Positions 36,059 through 45,607 of a DNA stretch of 64,000 nucleotides are shown here, piece by piece. The position numbers were made by a program, and so were the translations under genes. Location of the stretch: positions 207,423 through 271,422 of the forward strand of contig DIHO01000007.1 in assembly GCA_002420185.1 (NCBI GenBank), written 5' to 3'. Source of the DNA: Opitutales bacterium UBA5694. GTDB taxonomy: Bacteria > Verrucomicrobiota > Verrucomicrobiia > Opitutales > Opitutaceae. Position 1 is the stretch's first letter. Each line of letters opens with the position of its first letter. A model generated the notes under the pieces. That model was not told where the DNA came from and ran no database searches. It saw only the letters and a list, made by a program, of their open reading frames with translations.

Positions 36059-36185
36059 TTTAGATTGCGGAAATTCGAACACTATTTCGAACGTTACACG
36101 TCTATCTGGCCTTTCAGAGGGCTCAAGGGTAAAATGGACGCTTAATCCTTTCAAGAGGAATTGAGACAACGACGATCCCGAGTGC

Positions 36186-36212
36186 AAAAAAGGCTGCCCA
36201 AACGGGCAGCCT
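36186..36212 (-). terminator. Intrinsic terminator after rplS
   Basis: On the minus strand AGGCTGCCCGTTTGGGCAGCCT forms a stem followed by six T. It ends the trmD-rplS transcript 28 bp past the rplS stop and separates it from transketolase. Confidence 0.93.
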
Positions 36213-36239
36213 GATTAAAATCAAACTTTCGAGCAGATG

Positions 36240-36602
36240 TCAGTAGCCGCGGGCCAATCGCTTTTCCTTCACCTGCATGGCCTTCTTGCCCACGAGTCCC
36301 CTAAGATAATACATTCGAGCACGCATTGTCTTAGATTCTTTCTCGATCTCGATCTTGGAAACGTTGGGACTGTGGACCGGGAACACTTTTTCAACGCCTT
36401 CACCGTAGGAAATACGACGAACCGTGAAAGCCTCTTGAATGCCCGAACCCTTTCGTGCGATTACGATACCAGAGAATATCTGGACGCGACGCTTGTCACC
36501 CTCTCTCACCAACGTGTGAACTTTAACACCATCGCCTACCTTGAAAAGGGGAATGTCAGTCTTTAGCTGGTCTTGATTCAAATCTTTAACAATCTGGTTC
36601 AT
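36240..36602 (-). CDS. rplS: 50S ribosomal protein L19
   Basis: Ribosomal protein at the 30S-50S interface. From ATG 36602 the product has 120 residues. L19 motifs: VGDGVKVHTLVREGDKRRVQ, FSGIVIARKGSG, TVRRISYGEGVEKVFPVHSP and ARMYYLRGLVGKKA. The start is 10 bp after the trmD stop. A longer opening into trmD is not the gene. Confidence 0.96.
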   Translation of the reverse strand: MNQIVKDLNQDQLKTDIPLFKVGDGVKVHTLVREGDKRRVQIFSGIVIARKGSGIQEAFTVRRISYGEGVEKVFPVHSPNVSKIEIEKESKTMRARMYYLRGLVGKKAMQVKEKRLARGY

Positions 36603-36612
36603 TATATGAATA

Positions 36613-37278
36613 CTATAGTAAATCCGGTCTTCGTTGGCGCGTCCTTTCCTCCCGTTCCCTTTGACGCCACATCTCGACTTCTGCATGGTTTCCGGACAAA
36701 AGAACCTCCGGAATTGGCATATCTCGAAACACCGCGGGCCGTGTGAATTGAGGAAAGTCGAGCAACTTGCCTTGGAAACTTTCGCTAGTCAATGATTTTT
36801 CTTCGCCTAAAAAACCGGGCAAAAATCGACACAAACAGTCGATCAAAACTGCCGCTGCTAAGGTCCCATTGGTCAGCACATAGTCACCGATACTGATCTC
36901 CTGATCGATCAGGTTTTTACGCACTCGCTCATCAATTCCCTCGTAGTGGCCGCTCAATAAAACCAGGTGCGATTTCTGGGATAGCGACTCGGCAATCGCA
37001 GGCGTCAAAGGTTGACCGTCCGGAGCAAGGTATATGCGGTGGCTTTGAGGAGTCTGCAGTGTCTCGAAGGCATCGAAGATCGGTTCCGGCATCAGGACCA
37101 TGCCCGCTCCGCCACCAAACGGGCGGTCATCGACCTGTTTGTGCTTACCCTTGGCCCAATCCCTAAGGTTGTGGGCATTGATCTCCACCAATCCGCTCAC
37201 CTGTGCCCGACCCATCATGCTTTCAGATAGAAATCCGTCCAGCATTTGAGGGAAAAGCGTGAGTACGTCAATTTTCAT
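36613..37278 (-). CDS. trmD: tRNA (guanine-N1)-methyltransferase
   Basis: Methylates G37 of tRNAs with a G36, preventing frameshifts. 221 residues, SPOUT knot fold. Motifs: MKIDVLTLFPQMLDGF, DDRPFGGGAGMVLMPEP, LLSGHYEGIDERV and SIGDYVLTNG (usually GDYVLTGGE, so one residue of the knot motif differs). Encoded between rpsP (separated by a terminator) and rplS. The usual rimM is absent from the cluster. Confidence 0.95.
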   Translation of the reverse strand: MKIDVLTLFPQMLDGFLSESMMGRAQVSGLVEINAHNLRDWAKGKHKQVDDRPFGGGAGMVLMPEPIFDAFETLQTPQSHRIYLAPDGQPLTPAIAESLSQKSHLVLLSGHYEGIDERVRKNLIDQEISIGDYVLTNGTLAAAVLIDCLCRFLPGFLGEEKSLTSESFQGKLLDFPQFTRPAVFRDMPIPEVLLSGNHAEVEMWRQREREERTRQRRPDLL

Positions 37279-37340
37279 GGGTTACCAACTAAGACAAAGG
37301 GGCAATCCGATAATCGATTCAAGGCAAGTCTCTGGGGACT

Positions 37341-37366
37341 AAAAAACCCGGCTCGAAAACCGGGTC
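37341..37366 (-). terminator. Intrinsic terminator between rpsP and trmD
   Basis: On the minus strand ACCCGG-TTTTCGAG-CCGGGT is followed by six T. It lies 29 bp after the rpsP stop and about 60 bp before the trmD start, splitting the normally continuous rpsP-trmD-rplS operon; partial termination would give S16 in excess. Confidence 0.9.
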
Positions 37367-37394
37367 TGAAATTCAAAAGACATACATTCTTGTT

Positions 37395-37670
37395 TTATGC
37401 TTCCGCCTCGACTGGAGCTGATGCCTCTTTGCGGGCTCTCTTGATGAGGCCTCCAACCGTCTCTGTTGCCTTCGCACCAACGGAAATCCAATGGTCAGCA
37501 CGCTCCACGTCCAAATTGAGTTCGATCTGCTGGCCCTGTGCTCTCGGAGTGTAGGTGCCGAGCTTTTCGACGAAGCGACCATCGCGGCGCCCGCGAGCCT
37601 CTGCGACCACTATACGATAGACGGGATTGTGAGTAGCTCCACCCCTTTGAAGTTTGATCTTTAAGGCCAT
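37395..37670 (-). CDS. rpsP: 30S ribosomal protein S16
   Basis: Small-subunit assembly protein. From ATG 37670 the product has 91 residues beginning MALKIKLQRGGATHNPVYRI, with VVAEARGRRDGRFVEKLGTY and a short Ala/Glu-rich tail. No Shine-Dalgarno. Divergent from ychF by 95 bp. Confidence 0.96.
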   Translation of the reverse strand: MALKIKLQRGGATHNPVYRIVVAEARGRRDGRFVEKLGTYTPRAQGQQIELNLDVERADHWISVGAKATETVGGLIKRARKEASAPVEAEA

Positions 37671-37765
37671 GATTCGATGTCTTGGAGAGTTCGGAAAAAA
37701 AGCAGGAAGATTTACCAAAATTGGTTCTTGTCAAGCAACATCCGATTGAATTTTGTTCGTCGCCT

Positions 37766-38869
37766 ATGCTCAAAGCAGGTATCGTCGGTCTCCCCAATGT
37801 TGGCAAGTCTACGCTTTTCAATGCGTTGACTCGAACCCGCAAAGCGGAGTCGGCCAACTACCCTTTCTGCACCATCGATCCCAATGTCGGCGTTGTGAAC
37901 GTACCAGACAAGCGTCTCGCTGTTCTTCAGCAGATCGCGAAAACCGAAGTGGTCATTCCTGCCGCGATTGAGTTTGTCGACATCGCGGGACTCGTTGAGG
38001 GGGCGAGCAAAGGAGAAGGACTCGGAAACAAGTTTCTCGCGAACATCCGAGAAGTTGACGCAATCGTGCAAGTCGTCCGTTGCTTTGATAACGACGAAAT
38101 TATTCATAGCATGGGATCAGTGGATCCCATTCGGGATATCGAAATAATAAATACAGAGCTTGTACTCGCTGACTTAGAATCTTTGGAGCGGCAGCGAGAA
38201 AAAGCGATGAAGAAGGCCCGGGGCAACGACAAGGAGGCCCAAGCCGTATGCACGATGATCGACAAGCTCCTTCCCCATCTGAATAAAGGTAAGCCCGCCA
38301 ACACTCTCGAAGTCTCTGAAGATGAAGACTTGGTGATGAAGGGACTTCATTTGTTGTCCTCGAAATCCGTGATTTACGCCGCTAATGTAATGGAAGACGA
38401 CTTGGCAGCCTCTGAGAGTAATAACCTCGTCTCCAAAGTAATAGCCTACGCAAAGGAAAGCCAAGACGCTGAATGCGTGGTCATCAGCGCCCAAATCGAG
38501 TCTGAGCTAATCGACCTCAGTTCGGGGGAAGCCGCTGAATTTCTAGCAGATCTTGGAGTGGAAGACTCGGGCATTTCCTTACTGATCAAAGCCACCTACG
38601 CCTTGCTGGGTCTCGAAACCTACTTTACCGCGGGCGAGAAAGAAGTCCGAGCGTGGACTTTCACTCACGGCATGAAGGCTCCTCAAGCCGCCGGAGTCAT
38701 ACACACGGATTTCGAAAAGGGGTTTATTAAGGCGGAAGTCGTGTCCTACGATGACCTGTCAGAGCTAGGAAGTGTCGCAGCAGCTCGGGACGCTGGTAGA
38801 TACCGTCTTGAAGGCAAAGAATACCCGTTCAAAGACGGTGATGTCGCCTTGTTCCGGTTCAACAACTAG
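37766..38869 (+). CDS. ychF: Redox-regulated ATPase/GTPase YchF (Obg family)
   Basis: Ribosome-associated P-loop NTPase implicated in oxidative-stress response. From ATG 37766 the product has 367 residues beginning MLKAGIVGLPNVGKST (P-loop 8-15). FVDIAGLVEGASKGEGLGNKF is the switch-II region. Further motifs are LIKATYALLGLETYFTAGEKEVRAW and the TGS-like C terminus with GVIHTDFEKGFIKAE and YPFKDGDVALFRFN. A longer opening overlapping the rpsP promoter is not used. Confidence 0.96.
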   Translation: MLKAGIVGLPNVGKSTLFNALTRTRKAESANYPFCTIDPNVGVVNVPDKRLAVLQQIAKTEVVIPAAIEFVDIAGLVEGASKGEGLGNKFLANIREVDAIVQVVRCFDNDEIIHSMGSVDPIRDIEIINTELVLADLESLERQREKAMKKARGNDKEAQAVCTMIDKLLPHLNKGKPANTLEVSEDEDLVMKGLHLLSSKSVIYAANVMEDDLAASESNNLVSKVIAYAKESQDAECVVISAQIESELIDLSSGEAAEFLADLGVEDSGISLLIKATYALLGLETYFTAGEKEVRAWTFTHGMKAPQAAGVIHTDFEKGFIKAEVVSYDDLSELGSVAAARDAGRYRLEGKEYPFKDGDVALFRFNN

Positions 38870-39121
38870 CGCCTCGCTGCTAGATCGCCAAAATTCCGAT
38901 CGATTTCTTTGAACTATTTGACCCTAAAAGGGTCTCGAATGGACCATAAATGCAATTTATGCAAACTCCCGAGAATCAACGATTTCGTCCTCGAAAGAAC
39001 GAGCAACGTCAGTAATTAAACCCAACCGTAACAAAACTCCAATAGGAACAGAATAACTAGCGATAATTAACGCGATAGCTTCCTTGTAATTCCCCAGAAA
39101 ATAATGATCCTGAATTAACGC

Positions 39122-39973
39122 ATGCTTTACGATCGACCCTACATGCAGCAAAATGGCAGTACCCGATCCCGGAACTTGGTGCTTGGTATCATCATCTTCA
39201 ATGTGGTCATGCATGCGGTGCAGCTAACCGGCGGTGAAAGGATTTTCCGTTTTTTCGCTTTGACGACAAGCGAGCTAGGAGGACCACACATCTGGAGTTT
39301 CGTAACCTACTCTTTTCTCCATAGCACCCAGAGCGTTTTCCACCTAGTAGGAAACATGATTGGTGTTTTCTTCCTCGGGAGGGCGCTTCTTCCAGAGCTC
39401 GGCGAAAAGCGATTCGTCAGTCTGTACCTTATTGCTACCCTTTTGGGAGGGATTCTATGGTATATTGTCAGTTTCGCCACACCATCGAACGCCGTCTATG
39501 GTTCGTCCGGAGCGGTCTTTGGCCTAATCACCTGTTTCGGACTGATGTACGCGGAAAGCGATATTTACTTCATGATGGTCATCCGCATGAAAGCGAAGGT
39601 CCTGCTATTCATCTCATTGGGTATCGCTGCGTTTGGTCTAATTTTCTTCGAACTCCTAAATGGGCATGGCACAGCCCATTCAGCCCATCTCGGGGGGATG
39701 ATCGGTGGTTACCTTTTCTACAAGTTCATCTATCTACGAAACCCTGGGTCCGGAAAAGCGGAAGCTTTCAAAATGCCAGATTGGTTTAAACCTAAACCTA
39801 AAAAGGCTAGCACCAAAACTTTTCCCTACAAAGTTAACATCAGTCCTCCTAGCGATCTCAAAAAAGAGGTCGACCGCATTTTGGACAAGATCAACAGCCA
39901 AGGCTTCGGAGCGCTGACCGATAGCGAAAAGGAAATACTCGATGAAGCAGGAGATCTCCTGAAGAAAAGATAA
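39122..39973 (+). CDS. Rhomboid-family intramembrane serine protease
   Basis: Cleaves membrane proteins within the bilayer. 283 residues: six hydrophobic helices to about 205, HNxxHxxxN-like HLVGNMIG (74-81), catalytic serine in YGSSGAVFG (Ser129) and histidine in HSAHLGGMIGG (His189). After the membrane domain a charged linker leads to a helical tail (VDRILDKINSQGFGALTDSE, C-terminal) matching the small domain often appended to rhomboids in Bacteroidota and Verrucomicrobiota. Active, unlike the rhomboid-like gene at 10863. An ATG at 39143 is an alternative start. Confidence 0.9.
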   Translation: MLYDRPYMQQNGSTRSRNLVLGIIIFNVVMHAVQLTGGERIFRFFALTTSELGGPHIWSFVTYSFLHSTQSVFHLVGNMIGVFFLGRALLPELGEKRFVSLYLIATLLGGILWYIVSFATPSNAVYGSSGAVFGLITCFGLMYAESDIYFMMVIRMKAKVLLFISLGIAAFGLIFFELLNGHGTAHSAHLGGMIGGYLFYKFIYLRNPGSGKAEAFKMPDWFKPKPKKASTKTFPYKVNISPPSDLKKEVDRILDKINSQGFGALTDSEKEILDEAGDLLKKR

Positions 39974-40040
39974 ACAGTACTAGACCAGATATTTTCCAGA
40001 CGCGACCCAGACAAATTGAAAAACCAGCCATAAACGCGAA

Positions 40041-42380
40041 ATGCTCAAACGAAAAGTTTTCCTAACGACCGCCACCCTCGTATCCGCAATAACGATCGGC
40101 TACGCACTTACCGACAAAGGGCCCTTGATCGATCCCGCCGAGCTACCAGTTTTGGCACCAACGGATCTCATGTCACAGGAAACGATGCGGGTAATAGAAA
40201 TGCTGGAAACCTTGCACTTCAACAACGAGGAAATCTCAGACGAGGCCTTTACTGAATTGATTCGCGAGTTCATGAGCAAGCTCGACTACAACCACCTCTA
40301 TTTCCTCCAGTCTGACCAAGACCAATTCATCGACACCTACGCCTCACGTCTCAGCATGCAAATGCGACACAAAGGAAACCTGGACGCCGCCTTCAACATC
40401 TACAGTAAATACCGTGAAATCTCACTTGAGCGAATTCAGTGGGTCCTAAATAAGCTCGAACAGGAATGGACATTCGACGGCGAAGAGGAGTACGAGTACG
40501 ATCGGAGCAAGAGTCCATGGCCGGCTTCCAAGGCGGAGGCAAACGACCTATGGGTTAAGCGGCTCAAGCAGGAAATGCTGCAAGAGCTTCTGAATGACAA
40601 GACGACTGAGGAGGCAAAAGAACGCATTACCAAACGGTACGAGCGTCAGCTTCGCAGCATAAAAGAGTTCGGATCGAGTGACGTGCAGGAGGTCTTCCTT
40701 ACGAGCCTCACCCACATCTTCGACCCCCATTCCACCTTTTTCTCCTCGGATACATTCGAGGATTTCAGTATTCACATGAGACTATCCCTTGTTGGAATCG
40801 GAGCCCTCCTTAGTGAGGAGGATGGCTACTGCGTGATTCGTGAATTAATACCCGGCGGACCGGCTAAAAATACGACCGATCTCAAACCCAACGACCGGAT
40901 CATAGCAGTCGCGCAGGGGGATGGAGAACCCGTCGACATTATAGATATGGGCTTGCGTAAAGTGGTCGATCAAATTAGGGGCGAAAAAGGCTCCGTCGTA
41001 AATCTCACGATCATCCCGGCAGATGCTGTCGACGAATCTGAACGACGGGTCGTGAGTATTATTCGCGATACCGTCCGCATAAATTCGAGCCGCTGTGAAG
41101 GAGAGATCTTCACTGTGCCGACCGCTTCTGGATCTACCATGTCAATGGGTGTCATCGACATTCCCGGGTTTTATGGCTCCGATGAAATCGACGATCAAGG
41201 AAATCGGGTTATCACCAGTGTCACGACTGATGTCGAAGAGCTCGTCCTAAAAATGAAGGACGCGGGAGTACAAGGGATCGTCCTAGATCTTAGAAGAAAC
41301 GGAGGGGGATTACTCAACGAAGCCGTCGACATGACCGGACTTTTCATTTCGAGAGGACCGGTTGTTCAAGTGAAAGATTCCTACGGAAAGATAATAGCTC
41401 GATCAGACCGCAACCCGAAAGTCGTTTATAATGGTCCCCTGGCAGTTCTAACTTCGTGCCACAGTGCGTCCGCATCGGAGATCCTAGCCGGAGCTCTGCA
41501 AAATTATGGCCGTGCATTGATCATAGGCAATGACAGCACGCATGGAAAGGGAACTGTCCAACAGGTCCTCCCGCTCGAAGACTATGTCCTCCGTGCTTAC
41601 AATTCCAGCAACAAGGCCGGTGCGGCAAAGTTAACGATCCAAAAGTACTACCTACCAAACGGGTTTTCTGTTCAAAGAAAAGGTGTCGTATCAGATATTT
41701 CATTACCTTCAGTTGCTGACATCACTGCGGTGGGTGAAGCCGACTTGGACAACGCCCTCGCTTGGGACTATATAAAACCTGCTCGCTTCTTCGTGGAAAT
41801 GACTCTCAAGAAACCGTTCATTGAAACACTGCAAGAACAGAGTAAGCAAAGGCGCTTACAGTTGGAGGAATTCGGATTCTTGAGGCAGCGAATCGACTGG
41901 TATGAGGAACGAGAGGCGCAGAAAACGATTTCCCTCAATTTGGAAAAACGTAAACTCATCATGGAAGAAGACAAAGAGTTCATCGACCAGATGAAGGAAA
42001 GACAGCGCCAATTGGCCGAGATAAACTTCGATTCAACTGCTGTAAAACTCGATACCGTTCTGAAAGAGGAAGCTGAAAACGAAGAGGAAGAAGAACCCGA
42101 TTTAGCAAGTACCGAAGTGGTTCCCCAAGAAGAAGACGGCGACCTCGCTCAGACTGAAACCACTTACAATGAAGATTCGGACATCGAAGTTGCCAAAAAT
42201 GAAGCGGGCGGCGAGAAGAAAGAGGATGAGGAACCTGTTCCAGATTTTGATATACAGCTTAGGGAAACCCTTCGCATTATGGTAGATGCGGTGAATGCTT
42301 CTCCAAATATCAACGACTGGAAACAGCCCGCGCTTCCACTGGCTTCTTCTAAATCGCGTTTCGAAAAGCTCATTAACTAA
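40041..42380 (+). CDS. C-terminal processing protease (Prc/Tsp, S41 family)
   Basis: Periplasmic protease that degrades or trims proteins from their C termini. 779 residues, the Tsp length: N-terminal signal/anchor (VFLTTATLVSAITIGYAL), helical domain with FLQSDQDQF and HSTFFSSD, PDZ domain (about 250-330) and S41 catalytic core with GIVLDLRRNGGG (412-423). The Ser-Lys dyad is Ser477 (SASASE) and Lys503 (HGKGTVQ). The C terminus has a long acidic low-complexity stretch (ENEEEEEPD, GGEKKEDEEP), unusual in extent. Processing substrates unknown. Confidence 0.93.
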   Translation: MLKRKVFLTTATLVSAITIGYALTDKGPLIDPAELPVLAPTDLMSQETMRVIEMLETLHFNNEEISDEAFTELIREFMSKLDYNHLYFLQSDQDQFIDTYASRLSMQMRHKGNLDAAFNIYSKYREISLERIQWVLNKLEQEWTFDGEEEYEYDRSKSPWPASKAEANDLWVKRLKQEMLQELLNDKTTEEAKERITKRYERQLRSIKEFGSSDVQEVFLTSLTHIFDPHSTFFSSDTFEDFSIHMRLSLVGIGALLSEEDGYCVIRELIPGGPAKNTTDLKPNDRIIAVAQGDGEPVDIIDMGLRKVVDQIRGEKGSVVNLTIIPADAVDESERRVVSIIRDTVRINSSRCEGEIFTVPTASGSTMSMGVIDIPGFYGSDEIDDQGNRVITSVTTDVEELVLKMKDAGVQGIVLDLRRNGGGLLNEAVDMTGLFISRGPVVQVKDSYGKIIARSDRNPKVVYNGPLAVLTSCHSASASEILAGALQNYGRALIIGNDSTHGKGTVQQVLPLEDYVLRAYNSSNKAGAAKLTIQKYYLPNGFSVQRKGVVSDISLPSVADITAVGEADLDNALAWDYIKPARFFVEMTLKKPFIETLQEQSKQRRLQLEEFGFLRQRIDWYEEREAQKTISLNLEKRKLIMEEDKEFIDQMKERQRQLAEINFDSTAVKLDTVLKEEAENEEEEEPDLASTEVVPQEEDGDLAQTETTYNEDSDIEVAKNEAGGEKKEDEEPVPDFDIQLRETLRIMVDAVNASPNINDWKQPALPLASSKSRFEKLIN

Positions 42381-42423
42381 GCCTCAGCAGGCATATATTT
42401 TTCCGATTCTCGGAGATAGCTCG

Positions 42424-43284
42424 CTAACGCTGAGCACGGACAAACCGAGGCCGACCGCTCCAGTCGTTGATTCCTTCAATCTCACTGTACCCGTACTGTT
42501 TACAGGACTCCAGCAGAGCCGAATGCTGTTCTATTCCAGTTTCGAGCCAGAGCGTTCCCCCTTCTTCTAGATGTTTAAAGGCTCCTTCAATGATAATTAA
42601 CAAATCCTCTAAACCTGCGTTATCAGCAACAAGCGCGATCACCGGCTCGAAATCCTTTACCTCGCTTTCCGCATCAGACAGCTCCTCTTTCGTCAAATAC
42701 GGGGGGTTCGCAACAATCAAATTGAATGAGTCTGCCTCTCCCAATTTCTCAAACCAGTCTGACTGGACAAACTCAACTCGGTTCTGAAGTCCGCAGTGTA
42801 AGGCGTTTTCCTTCGCTAAACCGATGGCTTTGATGCTTTCATCAATCGCAACTACCTGTGAACGCGGGAAGTGCATTGCCAGAGCAAGCGCAATCGCCCC
42901 TGAGCCTGTACCCAAATCCAGTATACGCACTTCTTCATCGATCTCTGGTCCAAGATCAATGATTTGTTCAACCAATTGCTCTGTTTCCGGTCTCGGGATC
43001 AGTGCTCTGTGATCGCATTTAATCGTTAAATTGAGAAACGGAGTTTGACCCATAATGTACTGTAACGGTTCACGCTTTCCTCTTCGGGCAACATATTCCC
43101 TCATCTTCCCTAGTTCCGGCTCCTGCAAGGGCCGATCGAACTGCAGGTAGAGTTGCATTCGACCCATCCCCAACACGTGGGCGATGATCCACTCCGCATT
43201 TAATCGCGGGTTCTCTACCTGCTTACTTTCAAGAAAGTGCGCACTTTTTCTAACCACATCTAAAACTGTAAGTTCTTTACCCAC
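42424..43284 (-). CDS. prmC: Release factor glutamine methyltransferase
   Basis: Methylates the Gln of the GGQ motif in release factors RF1 and RF2. 286 residues: helical N-terminal domain with PLQYIMGQTPF, S-adenosylmethionine motif ILDLGTGSGA (121-130) and substrate motif NPPY (193-196). It is 16 bp downstream of prfA, the gene for its substrate, an arrangement conserved across bacteria. Confidence 0.95.
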   Translation of the reverse strand: MGKELTVLDVVRKSAHFLESKQVENPRLNAEWIIAHVLGMGRMQLYLQFDRPLQEPELGKMREYVARRGKREPLQYIMGQTPFLNLTIKCDHRALIPRPETEQLVEQIIDLGPEIDEEVRILDLGTGSGAIALALAMHFPRSQVVAIDESIKAIGLAKENALHCGLQNRVEFVQSDWFEKLGEADSFNLIVANPPYLTKEELSDAESEVKDFEPVIALVADNAGLEDLLIIIEGAFKHLEEGGTLWLETGIEQHSALLESCKQYGYSEIEGINDWSGRPRFVRAQR

Positions 43285-43300
43285 GAGTTTTTTACGAATT

Positions 43301-44398
43301 CTAAACCTGAGAATGACCGCTCATTAGACTCTCGATTTTCAGCTTCTGATCTTCCTTCTGAAGTACTTCAATCACTTCGTCGAGCTCGCCCTCCATCACC
43401 TGGTTCAAGCTGTGGATGGTGAGTCCAATTCGATGATCAGTCAGTCGGCTTTGAGGAAAATTGTAGGTTCGAATTCGTTCGCTCCTGTCTCCCGTGCCCA
43501 CTTGCTTTTTGCGATTTTCGGCGTACTTGGCTCTTTCTTCGTCCTCTTTCGCCTGAAGCAATCGAGACCGCAAAACCGTCATCGCCTTCGCCTTATTCTT
43601 TATCTGCGAACGTTCGTCAGAACAAAGCACGATGATCCCGGTTGGCTTGTGAAGGATTTGTACGGCAGAATCGGTAGTGTTGACACCTTGACCACCTGGG
43701 CCGCTGGCTCGGGTAACGGTTATCTCCAGCTCCTGAGGATCGATTCGAATATCCACTTCCTCTGCTTCGGGAAGTACGGCGACTGTCACGGTGGAAGTAT
43801 GTATGCGCCCTTGAGACTCTGTTTCAGGCACCCGCTGAACGCGATGCACTCCACTCTCAAACTTCATTTGCTTGTAAGCTTCCTCCCCTCGAATGAGAAA
43901 GGACACTTCCTTAAATCCACTGATGCCACTTTCGCTCGAACCGAGCTGTTCGATCGACCAGCCACGACGTTCCGCCAATCTTGTATACATTCGGTAAAGG
44001 CTTCCCGCAAACAAGGACGCTTCGTCACCTCCCGCTCCCGCGCGAATTTCAACGATCGTATTCCGCGAATCAGAATCATCAGGGGGTATCATGGAAACGA
44101 GGATCTTGCTCTCAAGACTCGCTACTTGCTCCTCCAACTCAGGAAGCTCTTCCAAGGCAAGCTCCTTAAGCTCTTCATCTCCATTGGGATCCTCCAGCAG
44201 CCCTTTGTGCTCAACTAAAGCAGCCTTGGCCGATTCCAGAGAAGCATGGTCCTCGAGTAGCTGACGCAATTTTATTTGCTCTCTAGATAGTGCTGCCGAA
44301 CGGCGGGTATCGTTGAAAAAGTCAGGCTGGTTCATAAACCCATCGATTTCTTCAACGCGTTTTTGAAATTTGGAAATATTTGGAAGCTCGATCGCCAT
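43301..44398 (-). CDS. prfA: Peptide chain release factor 1
   Basis: Terminates translation at UAA/UAG. 365 residues. The catalytic GGQ (SGPGGQGVN, Gln237) is intact. The codon-recognition position reads PET (191-193) within HRVQRVPETESQGRIHTS, consistent with the PxT of RF1 rather than the SPF of RF2. RAGAGGDEASLF (119-130) is also class-typical. The start has no Shine-Dalgarno. prmC follows in the same operon. Confidence 0.96.
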   Translation of the reverse strand: MAIELPNISKFQKRVEEIDGFMNQPDFFNDTRRSAALSREQIKLRQLLEDHASLESAKAALVEHKGLLEDPNGDEELKELALEELPELEEQVASLESKILVSMIPPDDSDSRNTIVEIRAGAGGDEASLFAGSLYRMYTRLAERRGWSIEQLGSSESGISGFKEVSFLIRGEEAYKQMKFESGVHRVQRVPETESQGRIHTSTVTVAVLPEAEEVDIRIDPQELEITVTRASGPGGQGVNTTDSAVQILHKPTGIIVLCSDERSQIKNKAKAMTVLRSRLLQAKEDEERAKYAENRKKQVGTGDRSERIRTYNFPQSRLTDHRIGLTIHSLNQVMEGELDEVIEVLQKEDQKLKIESLMSGHSQV

Positions 44399-44587
44399 GG
44401 GAAAGGAAGCAGAAATGCCGACTCGAACTCAAAACTGCAAATCTCAATTTAACGAAGATGCAGGAGAAGACAAGATCACCACGGAAAAAATCGATTGTTT
44501 CGTTTCTCCTCTCGGTCCAATGCGATTACTTCGCTTTCATCGAAATTGGCAATTGCAGTCGCAACCGTAAGGGGTTTTCTGTTCCGT

Positions 44588-45607
44588 ATGGCTCAAGGAC
44601 TATTCACCCAGAAAAGAATAGCCCTCATCTGGGATTTCGACAAAACGCTGATACCTGGCTATATGCAGCAGCCCATTTTCGAGCGATTTAAAATCGACGA
44701 AGATCGCTTTTGGAGAGAAACCAACGCCATGGCAGAACGCTACAAGGAGCGCGGTTATCATGTTTCAGGCGAGAGCGTATACCTTAATCACATCCTCACT
44801 CACGTTCGCAATGGCCAGATGAGAGGCCTCAACAACGAACTGCTCCGAACCTTAGGGGCTGAAATCGAATTTTACGAGGGGCTGCCGAAATTCTTCAGCG
44901 AGTTGAGAGCGGAAGCGTGCTCCAAACCTGAATACGAAAAGCACGAAATCGAAATCGAGCACTACATCGTCAGTACGGGCTTGGCAGAGATGATTCGCGG
45001 CAGCGAAATAGCCCCCTATATCGACGGGATTTGGGGATCGGAGTTCATTGAGAAACCCCTTCTGCCAGGTTTTCTCTCCCAAGACGAGCTAGCGATGGAG
45101 ACAGACAAGGAAATCAGCCAAATCGGCATGATGATCGACAATACGACCAAGACTCGGGCACTGTTCGAGATCAACAAAGGCTCTAACAAAGACGGTGCGA
45201 TCGACGTGAACGCTAAACTGGCGCACGAGGACCGTCGCATTCCTTTTCAAAACATGATTTATATCGCTGATGGGCCTAGCGATGTACCAAGCTTCTCCGT
45301 CGTCCGCAAATTTGGAGGAAAGGCTTACGCCGTCTATAAACCGGGCAACAACGCCGAGTTCGCCCAGAACGATCTCCTTCTGCAAACAAACCGCATTCAT
45401 GCCTACGGTCCGGCAAGGTATTCCGAAGATTCTAATACTTCTATGTGGCTTCGTTTACACGTTCGGAAAATCTGCGACCGAATCGTCGCCGATCGGGAAG
45501 CAAATTTCGCCAAACGTATTGCAGAGCCCCCGAAGCATCTAAAGGACGAGGTCGAGACTCCCGGGGCCGAAGCGGATGTTGCGGAGCAAGATTCGCTAGA
45601 GATCTGA
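44588..45607 (+). CDS. HAD-superfamily hydrolase
   Basis: Haloacid-dehalogenase-fold phosphatase of unknown substrate. From ATG 44588 the product has 339 residues with the nucleophile motif IWDFDKTLIP (Asp16, Asp18), a large helical cap, HYIVSTGLAEMI (motif II) and YIADGPSDVPSF (motif IV). The cap is larger than in simple phosphatases and the C-terminal tail is acidic. The opening extends 31 codons upstream without family support. Divergent from prfA. Confidence 0.85.
   Translation: MAQGLFTQKRIALIWDFDKTLIPGYMQQPIFERFKIDEDRFWRETNAMAERYKERGYHVSGESVYLNHILTHVRNGQMRGLNNELLRTLGAEIEFYEGLPKFFSELRAEACSKPEYEKHEIEIEHYIVSTGLAEMIRGSEIAPYIDGIWGSEFIEKPLLPGFLSQDELAMETDKEISQIGMMIDNTTKTRALFEINKGSNKDGAIDVNAKLAHEDRRIPFQNMIYIADGPSDVPSFSVVRKFGGKAYAVYKPGNNAEFAQNDLLLQTNRIHAYGPARYSEDSNTSMWLRLHVRKICDRIVADREANFAKRIAEPPKHLKDEVETPGAEADVAEQDSLEI

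Noticed and set aside
43412..44218. Long plus-strand open frame (268 codons) opposite prfA
   Set aside because: It is antisense to a complete RF1 gene with intact GGQ; its translation shows no family features.
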